64,000 nucleotides of DNA from Pseudomonas sp. MYb60 (lineage in GTDB: Bacteria > Pseudomonadota > Gammaproteobacteria > Pseudomonadales > Pseudomonadaceae), in the NCBI RefSeq assembly GCF_002979555.1, contig NZ_PCOZ01000013.1:1-64000 (forward strand), written 5' to 3'. Below, piece by piece: positions 50,097 to 59,359 of this stretch (position 1 is the first letter of the stretch; each line of letters opens with the position of its first letter). The position numbers and the translations under genes were made by a program. Below the pieces are notes generated by a model, which was not told where the DNA came from, made no database searches, and saw only the letters and a program-made list of their open reading frames with translations.

Positions 50097-51611
50097 ATGT
50101 CGATTCAACGCCCTACCCTGGCCGATCTCACCGAGGTCGGTCACCGCCTTGGCTTGCAAATGGCCGAGCCGTTGCTGCACGAATACGCGCACATTCTCGA
50201 AGCCGTGTGGCAGGACTACGACCGTCTCGATTCAATCACCCAGCCACCCGCGCCACCCCGTTACCCGCGGGGCCCCGGCCAGGTGCCGCAGGACAACCCC
50301 TACAACGCCTGGTACATACGCACCGACATCCAGGGCGCCGCCACCGGCAAGCTGGCGGGCAAACGCGTGGCGCTCAAGGACAATATCTGCCTGGCCGGCG
50401 TGCCAATGATGAACGGCGCCTCGACCCTGCAGGGCTACGTGCCGGACCTCGACGCCACCGTAGCCACCCGCGTGCTGGACGCCGCCGGGCTGATCCTCGG
50501 CAAGGCCCACTGCGAGTTTTTCTGCGTGTCGGGCAGCAGCCACACCAACGCCACCGGTGCGGTGCACAACCCGCGCAATCCGGGGCATTCCACCGGGGGT
50601 TCGTCTTCAGGCTGCGCGGCATTGATCGCCGCCGGCGAAGTGGACCTGGGCATCGGCACCGACCAAGGCGGCTCGGTACGGATTCCGGCGGCCTATTCAG
50701 GCATCTACGGCATGAAGCCGACCCATGGGCTGATCCCCTACACCGGCATCATGCCCATCGAAATGACTTTGGACCACGCTGGGATCATGAGTGCCAACCT
50801 TGCAGACAATGCGCTGCTGCTGGAGGTGCTGGCCGGCGCCGACGGGCTGGATCCGCGCCAGGATCGCGTGGTGCCCACCGAAGCCTACACCCAGGCGCTC
50901 GGCAAGGGCTGCGAGGGTCTGCGTATCGGCGTGGTGCGCGAAGGCTTCGGCCATGCCAACTCCGAAGCCGATGTGGACGCCGCCGTGCGGCGTGCGGCGG
51001 CGTTGTTCGAAGGCCTGGGCGCACGGGTCGAGGATATTTCGATCCCACTGCACGCCCTGGGCCATGCGATCTGGACGCCGATTGCAGTGGAAGGCACCAC
51101 CCAGTTGCTGCGCGGCTACAATTACGGCTCGAACTGGAAAGGCCTGTATGTGGAAAGCCTGATGAACGCCCAGCAGGATTGGCAAAGCGAGGCCGGGCGT
51201 TTCCCCCACGACCTGAAAACCTGCCTGCTGGCCGGCGAGTACGCGTACCAGCGCTTTGGCGGCCGGTATTACGCCAGGGCCCAGAATGCCGCCCGTCAGC
51301 TGCGCGCGGCCTACGACCAGCAATTGCAGGATTTCGACGTGCTGCTGATGCCCACCGTACCGCTCAAGGCGCCCAGGCTGCCCACGGCAGATGCATCGGC
51401 CAGCGAATGGGTGCAACGGGCCCTGGAAATGAACGCCAATACCGCGCCGTTCGATGTCACCGGCCACCCGGCGCTGTCAGTCCCTTGCGGGCTTGCCAGC
51501 GGCCTGCCGGTCGGCATGATGCTGGTGGCGCGCGATTACGGCGAGGCCATGCTGTATCAAGTGGCGCACGCGTTTGAACACCACATCGACTGGGAAAGCC
51601 TGACGTCATGA
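50097..51611 (+). CDS. Amidase signature family amidase
   Basis: A 504-residue hydrolase of the amidase signature family, with the Ser-cisSer-Lys triad visible: K94 in VALKDNI, cis-Ser 169/170 in STGGSSSG, and nucleophile S193 in GTDQGGSVRIPA. It has the long N-terminal extension seen in nitrile/amide-degrading amidases such as the Rhodococcus wide-spectrum enzyme. It should hydrolyse the amide imported by the transporter, giving ammonia. It replaces the nitrilase-type AmiE found in the P. aeruginosa ami operon. The ATG at 50097 has AAGGAA upstream; its stop overlaps the amiC-like start. Confidence 0.9.
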   Translation: MSIQRPTLADLTEVGHRLGLQMAEPLLHEYAHILEAVWQDYDRLDSITQPPAPPRYPRGPGQVPQDNPYNAWYIRTDIQGAATGKLAGKRVALKDNICLAGVPMMNGASTLQGYVPDLDATVATRVLDAAGLILGKAHCEFFCVSGSSHTNATGAVHNPRNPGHSTGGSSSGCAALIAAGEVDLGIGTDQGGSVRIPAAYSGIYGMKPTHGLIPYTGIMPIEMTLDHAGIMSANLADNALLLEVLAGADGLDPRQDRVVPTEAYTQALGKGCEGLRIGVVREGFGHANSEADVDAAVRRAAALFEGLGARVEDISIPLHALGHAIWTPIAVEGTTQLLRGYNYGSNWKGLYVESLMNAQQDWQSEAGRFPHDLKTCLLAGEYAYQRFGGRYYARAQNAARQLRAAYDQQLQDFDVLLMPTVPLKAPRLPTADASASEWVQRALEMNANTAPFDVTGHPALSVPCGLASGLPVGMMLVARDYGEAMLYQVAHAFEHHIDWESLTS

Positions 51612-52732
51612 GCACCCCCGACTACAAAGTCGGCCTGCTGTTTTCCGAGTGCAGCCTCACCGCTGCCTCGGAGACCACCCAGGCCAATGCCACTCACCTG
51701 GCGATTGCCGAGGTCAACGACGCCGGCGGTATACAGGGCCGTTTGCTGTTACCGGTGGACGGGCATCCCGGTGCCGAACCTGCGGACTACCGCGACAGCG
51801 CTCTGCGCCTGTGCGACGAACACCAGGTGCAGGTGCTGTTCGGCACGCACATGTCGAGCACCCGCAAAACCGTGCTGCCGGTGGTCGAGAGCCGCCGTCG
51901 CCTGCTGTTCTACCCCACGCTCTACGAAGGGTTCGAGTACTCGCCGTGGTGCTACTACACCGGCTCCGCGCCCAACCAGAACTCGGTGCAACTGGCACGC
52001 TACGTGTTGGAGCATTTCGGCAACCGGGTGCTGTTCGTCGGCGGTTCCTATGTGTACCCGTTCGAGTCCAACCGCATCATGCGCGAACTGTTCGAACAGG
52101 CCGGCGGCGAAGTGGTGGACGAGATCTACCTGCCCTTCCACGCCACCGCCGAGGACTTCGAGCGGGTGATGCAACAGGTGCGCGCGACGGCACCGGATGC
52201 GATCTACTCGACCATCGTCGGCAGCGATATTCCGGCGCTGCACCGCGCCTATCGCCAGGCCGGTTTCGACCCGGCGCGCATGCCCATCGTCAGCCTCGCC
52301 ACCAACGAGGTCGACGTGTTGTGCATGAGCGCTGAGGAGGCCGAGGGGCACGTCTCGGCGGCGCCGTGGTTCTCGACCTTGCAGACGCCCGCCAGCCAGG
52401 CCTTTGTGGCCCGTTACCGAGCACGTTTCGGTGACGATGCACCGCTGACAGCGGGCGCCGAGGCCGCGTATTTCCAGGTGCATCTGTTCGCCGAAGCGGC
52501 GCGACGGGCGGACGGCCCATCCGTCGAAGCGTTGCGCCAGGCCTTGGCTGGGGCACAGTACGAAGCGCCCCAGGGCCGCGTGCACATCGACGCCGACACC
52601 CACCACACCTGGCTGTGGCCACGCATCGCCCGCCTCGACCACCAGCGTCGCTTCGAGCTGGTGGTGCAAAGCGAGCAACCGGTGAAACCGAGCCCCTACA
52701 TGGTCGACTACCAACTGGATGGTCAGCCATGA
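51608..52732 (+). CDS. amiC: AmiC-like cytoplasmic amide sensor
   Basis: A 374-residue protein with the two-lobed binding-protein fold (VGLLFSECSLTAASETTQANA, FGTHMSSTRKTVLPVVESR, YYTGSAPNQNSVQLA) but no signal peptide, as in AmiC of P. aeruginosa. AmiC binds AmiR in the absence of amides and releases it when an amide binds. It starts in an ATGA overlap with the amidase stop, 16 bp before the amiR-like gene. Its relation to the periplasmic protein of the same operon is clear from shared motifs, so one fold is used inside and outside the cell. Confidence 0.88.
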   Translation: MSTPDYKVGLLFSECSLTAASETTQANATHLAIAEVNDAGGIQGRLLLPVDGHPGAEPADYRDSALRLCDEHQVQVLFGTHMSSTRKTVLPVVESRRRLLFYPTLYEGFEYSPWCYYTGSAPNQNSVQLARYVLEHFGNRVLFVGGSYVYPFESNRIMRELFEQAGGEVVDEIYLPFHATAEDFERVMQQVRATAPDAIYSTIVGSDIPALHRAYRQAGFDPARMPIVSLATNEVDVLCMSAEEAEGHVSAAPWFSTLQTPASQAFVARYRARFGDDAPLTAGAEAAYFQVHLFAEAARRADGPSVEALRQALAGAQYEAPQGRVHIDADTHHTWLWPRIARLDHQRRFELVVQSEQPVKPSPYMVDYQLDGQP

Positions 52733-52748
52733 GCGGCGGGAGGTCGAG

Positions 52749-53351
52749 ATGAGCAACGCACCGTCACTGTTGCGTGAACTCAAGGGCCTGCGCGTGCTGG
52801 TGATCCACCCGGTGGACGCCGAAGCCCGCGTGGTGCTGGACCAGTTGCAGCGCATCGGCTGCATCGTCGAGCAATGCTGGCCGGTGCCCACGCATTTGCC
52901 GGAGCACACCGACGTGGTGCTGCTGGCCGTGGAACTCAGCCAGCGCCTGAACACCCAGGCGCTGGTGGAGGGCCTGAGCGAGCAGGCGCCGCCGATCATC
53001 GCCGTGGTGGGTTATGAAAACCCGTCGATGCTGCAACTGGTGCTGGAAACCCAGCCGGCGGCCGTCATCGAGCGCCCGCTGCGGCCCTTCGGCCTGTTGA
53101 CCCAGTTGCTGATGGCCCGCGCCGCCTGGCGGGCGCGCATCGACATGCTGGCGCAACTGCGCAAATTGCAGACCCGCCAGCCGGCAGTGTCCAAGATTTC
53201 CATGGCCAAGGCACTGCTCATGGCCCGTCATCGCATTGGCGAAAACGACGCCCATCGCCGCCTGCAACGCGACGCCATGGCCAGTCGCAGCAGCATGGAA
53301 GCGGTGGCACAGGCTATTATCGACGCTGGCCTGCCCCCTCAACCCGAATAA
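52749..53351 (+). CDS. amiR: AmiR-like ANTAR antiterminator
   Basis: A 200-residue protein: an N-terminal pseudo-receiver domain (about 8-125, LKGLRVLVIHPVDAEARVVLDQL, without the phosphorylated Asp arrangement) and a C-terminal coiled coil with an ANTAR domain (about 135-195, SKISMAKALLMARHRIGEN, AHRRLQRDAMASRSSMEAVA). AmiR binds leader RNA hairpins and prevents termination. GGGAGG precedes ATG 52749. Likely target: the leader at 45271-45447. Confidence 0.88.
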   Translation: MSNAPSLLRELKGLRVLVIHPVDAEARVVLDQLQRIGCIVEQCWPVPTHLPEHTDVVLLAVELSQRLNTQALVEGLSEQAPPIIAVVGYENPSMLQLVLETQPAAVIERPLRPFGLLTQLLMARAAWRARIDMLAQLRKLQTRQPAVSKISMAKALLMARHRIGENDAHRRLQRDAMASRSSMEAVAQAIIDAGLPPQPE

Positions 53352-53387
53352 GCACCCCGTGCATCCAAGAATACGTAGAGGTTATTT

Positions 53388-54539
53388 ATGCAAGCTTTCA
53401 ACTTCAGCACCACCGCCCACTTGATCTGCGCCAGCGGCGCCGCCGCCCAGCTGGCCGAGCATTGCGCCGCAAGGGGCGCGCGTAACGTGCTGCTGGTGAC
53501 CGACGCCGGCATCCTGCGCCATAACCTGCTGGATTCGGTGCTGCCCGGTTTCGACGCCGCCGATATCAACCTGCAGGTCTACAGTGATGTGCTCGCCGAC
53601 CCGGCCGAGGAACTGGTGCTGGCCGCCACGGCGCAAGCCCGCGCGATGGGGGCCGACCTGATCGTTGGCTTCGGCGGCGGCAGCTCCATGGACACCGCCA
53701 AACTGGTGGCCTACCTCGCTGCCCCCGGCCAACGCCAGGGGCTGGCGGACATCTACGGCGTCAACCAGGCAAACGGCGCGCGCCTGCCGCTGATCCAGGT
53801 GCCGACCACCGCCGGCACCGGTTCGGAAGTCACGCCGATTTCCATCGTCACCACTGCGACTGGCAAGTCCGGCGTGGTGTCGTCGCAGTTACTGCCGGAC
53901 CTGGCGATTCTCGATGCCCAGCTCACCGTCGGCCTGCCCGGGCCAGTCACCGCCGCCACCGGCATCGACGCCATGGTGCACGCCATTGAGGCCTACACCA
54001 GCAAGGTGCGCAAAAACCCGATTTCCGACCTGCTGGCCCGCGAAGCACTGCGCCTGCTCAGCACCCACCTCGAAACCGCTGTGCGCGACCCGCAAAATCT
54101 CGAGGCCCGCCAAGCCATGCTGCTGGGCGCGTGCCTGGCCGGCCAGGCCTTCGCCAACGCGCCAGTGGCGGCGGTGCATGCGCTGGCCTATCCACTGGGG
54201 ATTACGTTTCACCTGCCCCACGGTTTGTCCAACGCGCTGGTGCTTCACCAGGTGCTGGCCTTCAACCTGTCCCACGCCCGCGATCTCTACGCTGAGCTGG
54301 CCCCCTGCGTATTGGGCGAACGCCTGCTGCCCGGCGACGGGGCCGCCCAGTTCATCGCCGAACTGCAACGCCTCCACGCCGCCGTCGACCTGCCGCTGCG
54401 CCTGCGCGACGCCGGGGTGACCCAGGAAAGCCTGCCGGAACTGGCCCGCAGCGCGATGCAGCAGCAACGGTTGCTGGTCAACAATCCGCGCGAGGTGGCA
54501 GAGGCGGACGCGCTGGCGATTTATCGGGCGGCGTATTGA
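53388..54539 (+). CDS. Iron-containing alcohol dehydrogenase (group III)
   Basis: A 383-residue NAD-dependent dehydrogenase. GFGGGSSMDTAKLVAYL is the cofactor loop, VPTTAGTGSEVTPISIVT and DAMVHAIEAYTS the family signatures, with metal-binding Asp and three His (GIDAMVHA, HGLSNALVLHQ). It starts 36 bp after amiR on the same strand with AGAGG upstream and could extend the operon, or serve the alcohol part of the aldehyde-oxidase pathway; substrate unknown. Confidence 0.87.
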   Translation: MQAFNFSTTAHLICASGAAAQLAEHCAARGARNVLLVTDAGILRHNLLDSVLPGFDAADINLQVYSDVLADPAEELVLAATAQARAMGADLIVGFGGGSSMDTAKLVAYLAAPGQRQGLADIYGVNQANGARLPLIQVPTTAGTGSEVTPISIVTTATGKSGVVSSQLLPDLAILDAQLTVGLPGPVTAATGIDAMVHAIEAYTSKVRKNPISDLLAREALRLLSTHLETAVRDPQNLEARQAMLLGACLAGQAFANAPVAAVHALAYPLGITFHLPHGLSNALVLHQVLAFNLSHARDLYAELAPCVLGERLLPGDGAAQFIAELQRLHAAVDLPLRLRDAGVTQESLPELARSAMQQQRLLVNNPREVAEADALAIYRAAY

Positions 54540-54592
54540 TAACGCCTATTGGGGTAAAGCCTTCAGCGCCTTAGCGGGTTGAAGGCAATACA

Positions 54593-54620
54593 CCGCCATC
54601 GGGGGCAAGCCCCCTCCCAC
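54593..54620. repeat. Single REP unit
   Basis: GCCATCGGGGGCAAGCCCCCTCCCAC, the inverted half of a REPIN, between the alcohol dehydrogenase and the convergent regulator gene, where it can serve as terminator. Confidence 0.7.
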
Positions 54621-54692
54621 CTTTATTTTTTGGAATGCGATCTGCTGTGGGAGACGTCGAGCTTCAGCGAGGCTTCGAAGGCGGGCCCAACG

Positions 54693-55769
54693 TCAGGACT
54701 TCAGGTTCTTGATACTGGCGAAGGTCGACTCCCCCCGTGCGTGCTCCAGCGCATTCATCGGCAGGGGCACGGGCAGTGCGGGCATGATTGGCTTGATCAC
54801 GATGGAGCGCTCGCTGTCCGTGACCGAACGCTCGTCGCTGGGCGGCACGCCAAAGTACTCGCGGTAGCATTTGGAGAAATGCGGCGTGGACACGAACCCG
54901 CAGAGCAGCGCCAGTTCGACGATGGAGATGGGGGTCTGCTTGAGCAGTTGCCGCGCGCGGATCAGCCGCAACCGCAGGTAGTAACGCGAAGGTGAACAGT
55001 TGAGGTACTTCTGGAACATGCGCTCGAGCTGGCGGCGCGACAGTGCGACATAGTCGGCCAACTCGTCCAGGTTGATCGGCTCTTCGAGGTTGGCCTCCAT
55101 CAGCGCCACGATTTCCTGCAACTTGGGCTGCTGGGTGCCGAGCATGTGCTTGAGGGGCACGCGCTGGTGATCCTGCTCGTTGCGGATGCGTTCGTACACG
55201 AACATATCGGAGATGGCCGCCGACAGCTCGTGGCCGTGATCGCGGCCGATCAGGTGCAACATCATGTCCATCGGCGCGGTGCCGCCGGAACTGGTGAGGC
55301 GGTCGCGGTCCAGGGTGAACAGGCTGGAACTGACGGCAACCCGTGGAAACGCTTCCTGCATGGCCGCCAGCCATTCCCAGTGCACGCTGCACTCATAGCC
55401 ATCGAGCAAGCCTGCGCGGGCCAGCACCCAACTGCCGGTGCAGATGCCACCCAGGCGTTTGGAATACCGCGCCTGGGTGCGCAGCCATTTGATCAGTTCG
55501 CCGGTCACGGTGCTCTGGATACCGATGCCACCGCACACCACCACGATGTCGCTGGACGGCGCACTGACAAGCGAGCCGTCCGGGGTGATCGGCACACCGT
55601 CGCTGGCCCATACCGGGTTACCGTCGGGGCTGGCGGTGTTCCAGCGATACAGCTCCTGGCCCGACAGCTGGTTGGCCATGCGCAGGGGCTCGACGGCCGA
55701 CGCCAGCGAGATCAGCGTGAACTGGTCCAGCAGCAAAAACACGATGCTGCTTACCGGCCGCGCGCTCAT
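54693..55769 (-). CDS. GlxA-type AraC family regulator (DJ-1/PfpI domain fused to HTH)
   Basis: A 358-residue regulator. Residues about 8-190 form a DJ-1/PfpI-like domain (VFLLLDQFTLISLASAVEPLRMA and VVCGGIGIQ), in the CdhR/GbdR group that senses quaternary amines and amino acids. Residues about 240-330 are the AraC double helix-turn-helix (LDELADYVALSRRQLERMFQ and IVELALLCGFVSTPHFSKCYRE). It overlaps the end of the permease gene by four bases (ATGA), so both are one transcript. It probably activates the permease when its amino acid or amine substrate is present. Confidence 0.9.
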   Translation of the reverse strand: MSARPVSSIVFLLLDQFTLISLASAVEPLRMANQLSGQELYRWNTASPDGNPVWASDGVPITPDGSLVSAPSSDIVVVCGGIGIQSTVTGELIKWLRTQARYSKRLGGICTGSWVLARAGLLDGYECSVHWEWLAAMQEAFPRVAVSSSLFTLDRDRLTSSGGTAPMDMMLHLIGRDHGHELSAAISDMFVYERIRNEQDHQRVPLKHMLGTQQPKLQEIVALMEANLEEPINLDELADYVALSRRQLERMFQKYLNCSPSRYYLRLRLIRARQLLKQTPISIVELALLCGFVSTPHFSKCYREYFGVPPSDERSVTDSERSIVIKPIMPALPVPLPMNALEHARGESTFASIKNLKS

Positions 55770-57175
55770 GGTCGAGAAGCTGCAGGCACGGTTATTTGCC
55801 GAGGTTCAGGGTGGCGCGTGGTGATCAGCCCGATCAGGGAAATCATCAGGGCCAGGCCAAGGGTCGACGACACTTCGAAGCGGTGTTCAGGCGTCACCAC
55901 CATCACCCCCAGCGCTGCGCAGATGAAGGCGATGACCAACCAGGTCAACCAAGGAAACAGCCACATCTGGAACGTCAGCGTGACATTGCGCTGGCGCAGG
56001 ACTTTGCGCATGCGCAGTTGCGACACGGCGATCACCAGGTACACCAGCAAGGCGATGGCACCGGAACTGGCGAGCAAGAACTGGAACAGCCCGGCCGGCA
56101 TGAAGTAACTCAGCAAGGTCACACCCGCTCCCAGCACCGTACTGGCAATCACTGCGGCACGGGGCACGCTGGCCGCCGACGTTTTCTTTACCATCGCCGG
56201 GGCATCGCCGCGCTTGCCCAGGGAAAACAGCATGCGCGAGGCGATGTAGATCGAGGAGTTCATGCAACTGGCCACGGCGATCAACACCACCACGTCCACC
56301 ATCAGCTTGGCGTGGGGAATGTTCATCAACTCCAGGGCACGCTGGTAGGAGCCGACTGACGCCAGCAACGGGTCATTCCAGGGCACCACGGAAATCACCA
56401 CGAAGATCGACAGCAGGTAGAACACGCCGATGCGCCACATCACCGAGCGCGTGGCGCGGGCGATGTTCTGCGCCGGGTTATTGGATTCGGCCGCCGCGAT
56501 GGTGACCGCTTCGGTGCCGATAAAACTGAACATGATGGTGATGAAAGCGCCGACCACGGCGGACAACCCGTTAGGCGCAAACCCGCCGTGATCTTCCATC
56601 AGGCGGCTCAGGCCGCTGGCCTCGCGTTCGGGAATCCAGCCCATCAGCACCGCAACACCTACGCCGATAAAGCCGATGATTGCCACCACCTTGGCCATGG
56701 CAAACCAGAATTCGAACTCGCCGTACTTGGAGACGCTGAACAGGTTGGTGACCACCAGCAAAAAAATCGACAGCAAGGCAAACAGCCAGGCGTCGATCTG
56801 TGGAAACCATTGGTTGAGGATATGCCCGGCGGCCAAGGCTTCGATGGGAATCACCAGCACCCAGAACCACCAATACAGCCAGCCGATGGTAAAGCCGGCC
56901 CAGCGGCCGATGGCCTGGTCGGCATAGGTGGAAAACGAGCCGGTGTCGGGGTTGGCCACCGCCATCTCCCCGAGCATGCGCATCACCAACACCACCAGCA
57001 GCCCGGAAAACAGATAGGCCAGCATCACCGCCGGCCCCGCCGCCACAATCGCGTGGCCAGAGCCGACAAACAACCCCGCGCCGATGATGCCTGCAATTGA
57101 CAGCATGGTCACATGACGCGGCTTGAAGCCCTGCGCCAACTGCCCGTTGGAATCCTTGGAACTCAGGCTATTCAT
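55766..57175 (-). CDS. gabP: Amino acid permease of the APC family, GABA permease-like
   Basis: A 469-residue permease with 12 helices. MLSIAGIIGAGLFVGSG and the GSFSTYADQAIGRWAGFTIGW segment belong to the AAT family, close to GabP. It moves 4-aminobutyrate or a related amino acid inward with protons. The AATAAGAA just before the ATG is a possible Crc/Hfq motif, and the leader shows a hairpin at 57192-57233. It is the first gene of an operon with the GlxA-type regulator. Substrate is inferred from overall resemblance. Confidence 0.83.
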   Translation of the reverse strand: MNSLSSKDSNGQLAQGFKPRHVTMLSIAGIIGAGLFVGSGHAIVAAGPAVMLAYLFSGLLVVLVMRMLGEMAVANPDTGSFSTYADQAIGRWAGFTIGWLYWWFWVLVIPIEALAAGHILNQWFPQIDAWLFALLSIFLLVVTNLFSVSKYGEFEFWFAMAKVVAIIGFIGVGVAVLMGWIPEREASGLSRLMEDHGGFAPNGLSAVVGAFITIMFSFIGTEAVTIAAAESNNPAQNIARATRSVMWRIGVFYLLSIFVVISVVPWNDPLLASVGSYQRALELMNIPHAKLMVDVVVLIAVASCMNSSIYIASRMLFSLGKRGDAPAMVKKTSAASVPRAAVIASTVLGAGVTLLSYFMPAGLFQFLLASSGAIALLVYLVIAVSQLRMRKVLRQRNVTLTFQMWLFPWLTWLVIAFICAALGVMVVTPEHRFEVSSTLGLALMISLIGLITTRHPEPRQITVPAASRP

Positions 57176-57178
57176 ATT

Positions 57179-57186
57179 TTCTTATT
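57179..57186 (-). promoter_or_regulatory. Possible Crc/Hfq CA motif in front of gabP
   Basis: Minus-strand AATAAGAA four bases before the gabP start region, overlapping the likely ribosome binding site. Confidence 0.45.
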
Positions 57187-57191
57187 CTCGG

Positions 57192-57233
57192 TGATCGTCG
57201 TTCAGGCGTACTGACTGAAGAGTCAGGCGATCA
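57192..57233 (-). promoter_or_regulatory. Hairpin in the gabP leader
   Basis: Outer arms TGATCG (57192-57197) and CGATCA (57228-57233) enclose CTGACT-GAAG-AGTCAG (57211-57226). It lies 17 bp before the gabP ATG, so it would be in the mRNA leader and could affect translation or termination. Confidence 0.45.
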
Positions 57234-57387
57234 TCATTTCTTAATGATGGGTCACCTTACGCGGGCCGAGCCGGGGAAAAATAGCCTGAGAGCGGCACAG
57301 TTGCGCCTGATATCGACATACCCAAGGCTGGGCGACCGGACCTCCGATTACGATTCACGCCTGCAGCCCGGCTGCTCAACCCTGACG

Positions 57388-59196
57388 CTAGCGATATCCG
57401 CGCGCCTGAACATCGAACAAATCGGCGTAACGCCCGCCCGCCGCCATCAGTTGGTCATGGCTGCCCTGCTCCAGGATCTGCCCGCGCTCGAGCACAATGA
57501 TATGGTCGGCGCTGCGCACGCTGGAGAAGCGGTGGGAAATCAGCAGGGTCATGCGCCCCTTGGCATGCTCGCGAAAGTGCTCGAACACCGCGGCTTCCGC
57601 GCCGGCGTCCAGGGCAGCCGTCGGTTCATCGAGGATCAGCAGGTCGGCGTCCTGGCGCATATAGGCCCGTGACAAGGCGACTTTCTGCCACTGCCCGCCG
57701 GACAGTTCCTGGCCACCAAACCAGCGTCCCAACTGCGTTGCATACGTGTCGCTCAGCCGCTCGATAAACTCGGCGGCCACCCCTTGCGTCGCGGCGCTGC
57801 GCCAGCGGTCCTGGTCGTTCAAGGCGTTGACGTCCCCCACGCCCAGGTTTTCGCCGACGGTCATCTGATAGCGGATGTAATCCTGGAATATCACGCCCAC
57901 GCGTTGGCGCAAGGCCTGTTCGTCCCAGTCCTGGAGATCGCTGCCATCAAGCAGGATACACCCGGTGTCCGGGGCATACAGGCGGGTCAGCAGCTTGATC
58001 AGGCTGGTCTTGCCCGAGCCGTTTTCCCCCACCAGCGCGAGGCTTTGCCCTGGGGCCAGGTGCAGGCTGATGTCGCGCAGTGCGGGCGTGTCAGCGCCGG
58101 GATAGGTAAAGCTGACGTGTTCACAGCGCACACCGTCCCCCGGTCGCGCGCCTTGGGTCAGTCGGCCTTGCGCAACCACCACGGGCGTTTCGAGGTACTC
58201 ATACAAGTCCGAGAGGAACAAGCTGTCGTCATAGAGGCCGGCGATGGCGCTGAGGCTCGCGCTGATTGCGCTTTGGCCTTGCTTGAAGAGCACGATGTAC
58301 ATGGTCATCTGGCCCAGGCTGGTCTGGCCGCGCACCGTGTCGAGCACCACCCAGGCATAGGCCAGGTAAAACGCCGCGGTGCCCAGCAGGCCCAGTGCGA
58401 AGCCCCAGGCGTCGCGGCGCACGGTCAGTTGGCGGTCCTCTGCGTACAAGCGTTCGGCATTGTCGCGGTAGCGCTTGAGGAACAACGGCGCCAGTCCAAA
58501 CAGTTTGACCTCCTTGGCGTGCGCTTCGTGGGACAGCAACGACTCGAGGTAATTCTGCTGGCGGGTCTCCGGCGCGCGCCGGTGGAACAGGCGGAACGCA
58601 TTCCCGGAAAAATGCGTCTCGGCAAAGAACACCGGCAACGCCCCCACCACCAGGATCAACAGCGCCCACGGCGAAAAATGCACCAGCAACACGGCGAAGC
58701 TGACCAGCGAAATAAGGTTCTGCACCAACCCCAGGCCCTTGGTCACCAGGCTCAGGGGGCGGGTCGAGGCGCCCTGGCGCACACGCACCAGCTTGTCGTA
58801 GAACTCGGCGTCTTCAAATTGCAGCAGTGAAAGGGTCTGGGCTTTCTCCAGCACCATCAGGTTGACCTTGACCCCCAGCCTCACCCGCAACAGCGACTGC
58901 TGCATCGACAGCGCCCGTTGTGCCGCCGCCAGCAGGGCCAGCACGCCAGCCTCGGCGAGCACATAGCGCATCACCGGCCACACCGGTGCCTGGCTGCCGG
59001 CGGCATGAACCTGCATGGCATCGACCACACCGTCGACGATGCGCTGGCCGATCCAGGCCGCCAGTGCCGGCAACAGCCCGGCAATGATCGTCGCCAGCAA
59101 CAGGCCCAGGAACAGTGGCCGCGAGGTTTCCCACACCAGCCCCAGGGCCCTGCGCGCCTGGAGGGAAAACACGCTGACTCGGTTGAACAACATCAT
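57388..59196 (-). CDS. ABC transporter, fused permease and ATPase (exporter type)
   Basis: A 602-residue half-transporter. The first 330 residues contain six helices (for example LFLGLLLATIIAGLLPALAAWIG); the remainder is an ATPase with Walker A GENGSGKTS, signature ELSGGQWQKVALSRA and LLILDEPTAALDA. It resembles multidrug/peptide exporters of the MsbA class but no substrate clue is near. Two adjacent ATGs (59196, 59193) could start it; an upstream extension to 59295 is not supported. It is monocistronic and diverges from a diguanylate cyclase gene. Confidence 0.87.
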   Translation of the reverse strand: MMLFNRVSVFSLQARRALGLVWETSRPLFLGLLLATIIAGLLPALAAWIGQRIVDGVVDAMQVHAAGSQAPVWPVMRYVLAEAGVLALLAAAQRALSMQQSLLRVRLGVKVNLMVLEKAQTLSLLQFEDAEFYDKLVRVRQGASTRPLSLVTKGLGLVQNLISLVSFAVLLVHFSPWALLILVVGALPVFFAETHFSGNAFRLFHRRAPETRQQNYLESLLSHEAHAKEVKLFGLAPLFLKRYRDNAERLYAEDRQLTVRRDAWGFALGLLGTAAFYLAYAWVVLDTVRGQTSLGQMTMYIVLFKQGQSAISASLSAIAGLYDDSLFLSDLYEYLETPVVVAQGRLTQGARPGDGVRCEHVSFTYPGADTPALRDISLHLAPGQSLALVGENGSGKTSLIKLLTRLYAPDTGCILLDGSDLQDWDEQALRQRVGVIFQDYIRYQMTVGENLGVGDVNALNDQDRWRSAATQGVAAEFIERLSDTYATQLGRWFGGQELSGGQWQKVALSRAYMRQDADLLILDEPTAALDAGAEAAVFEHFREHAKGRMTLLISHRFSSVRSADHIIVLERGQILEQGSHDQLMAAGGRYADLFDVQARGYR

Positions 59197-59359
59197 GAAT
59201 GGCGGGGTCTCCAAGGGCGAGGATGAGATCCGCCGCGACGGCACCCGAGGCGACGGGGGCCAATAGCATGCGGTAAACGGACTATCCTCAATCATCGACG
59301 ACGTTATTCAAAGCGTATTTCATCGACGCGGCTCGACCAGCAGTAACAAGGACATTGAA

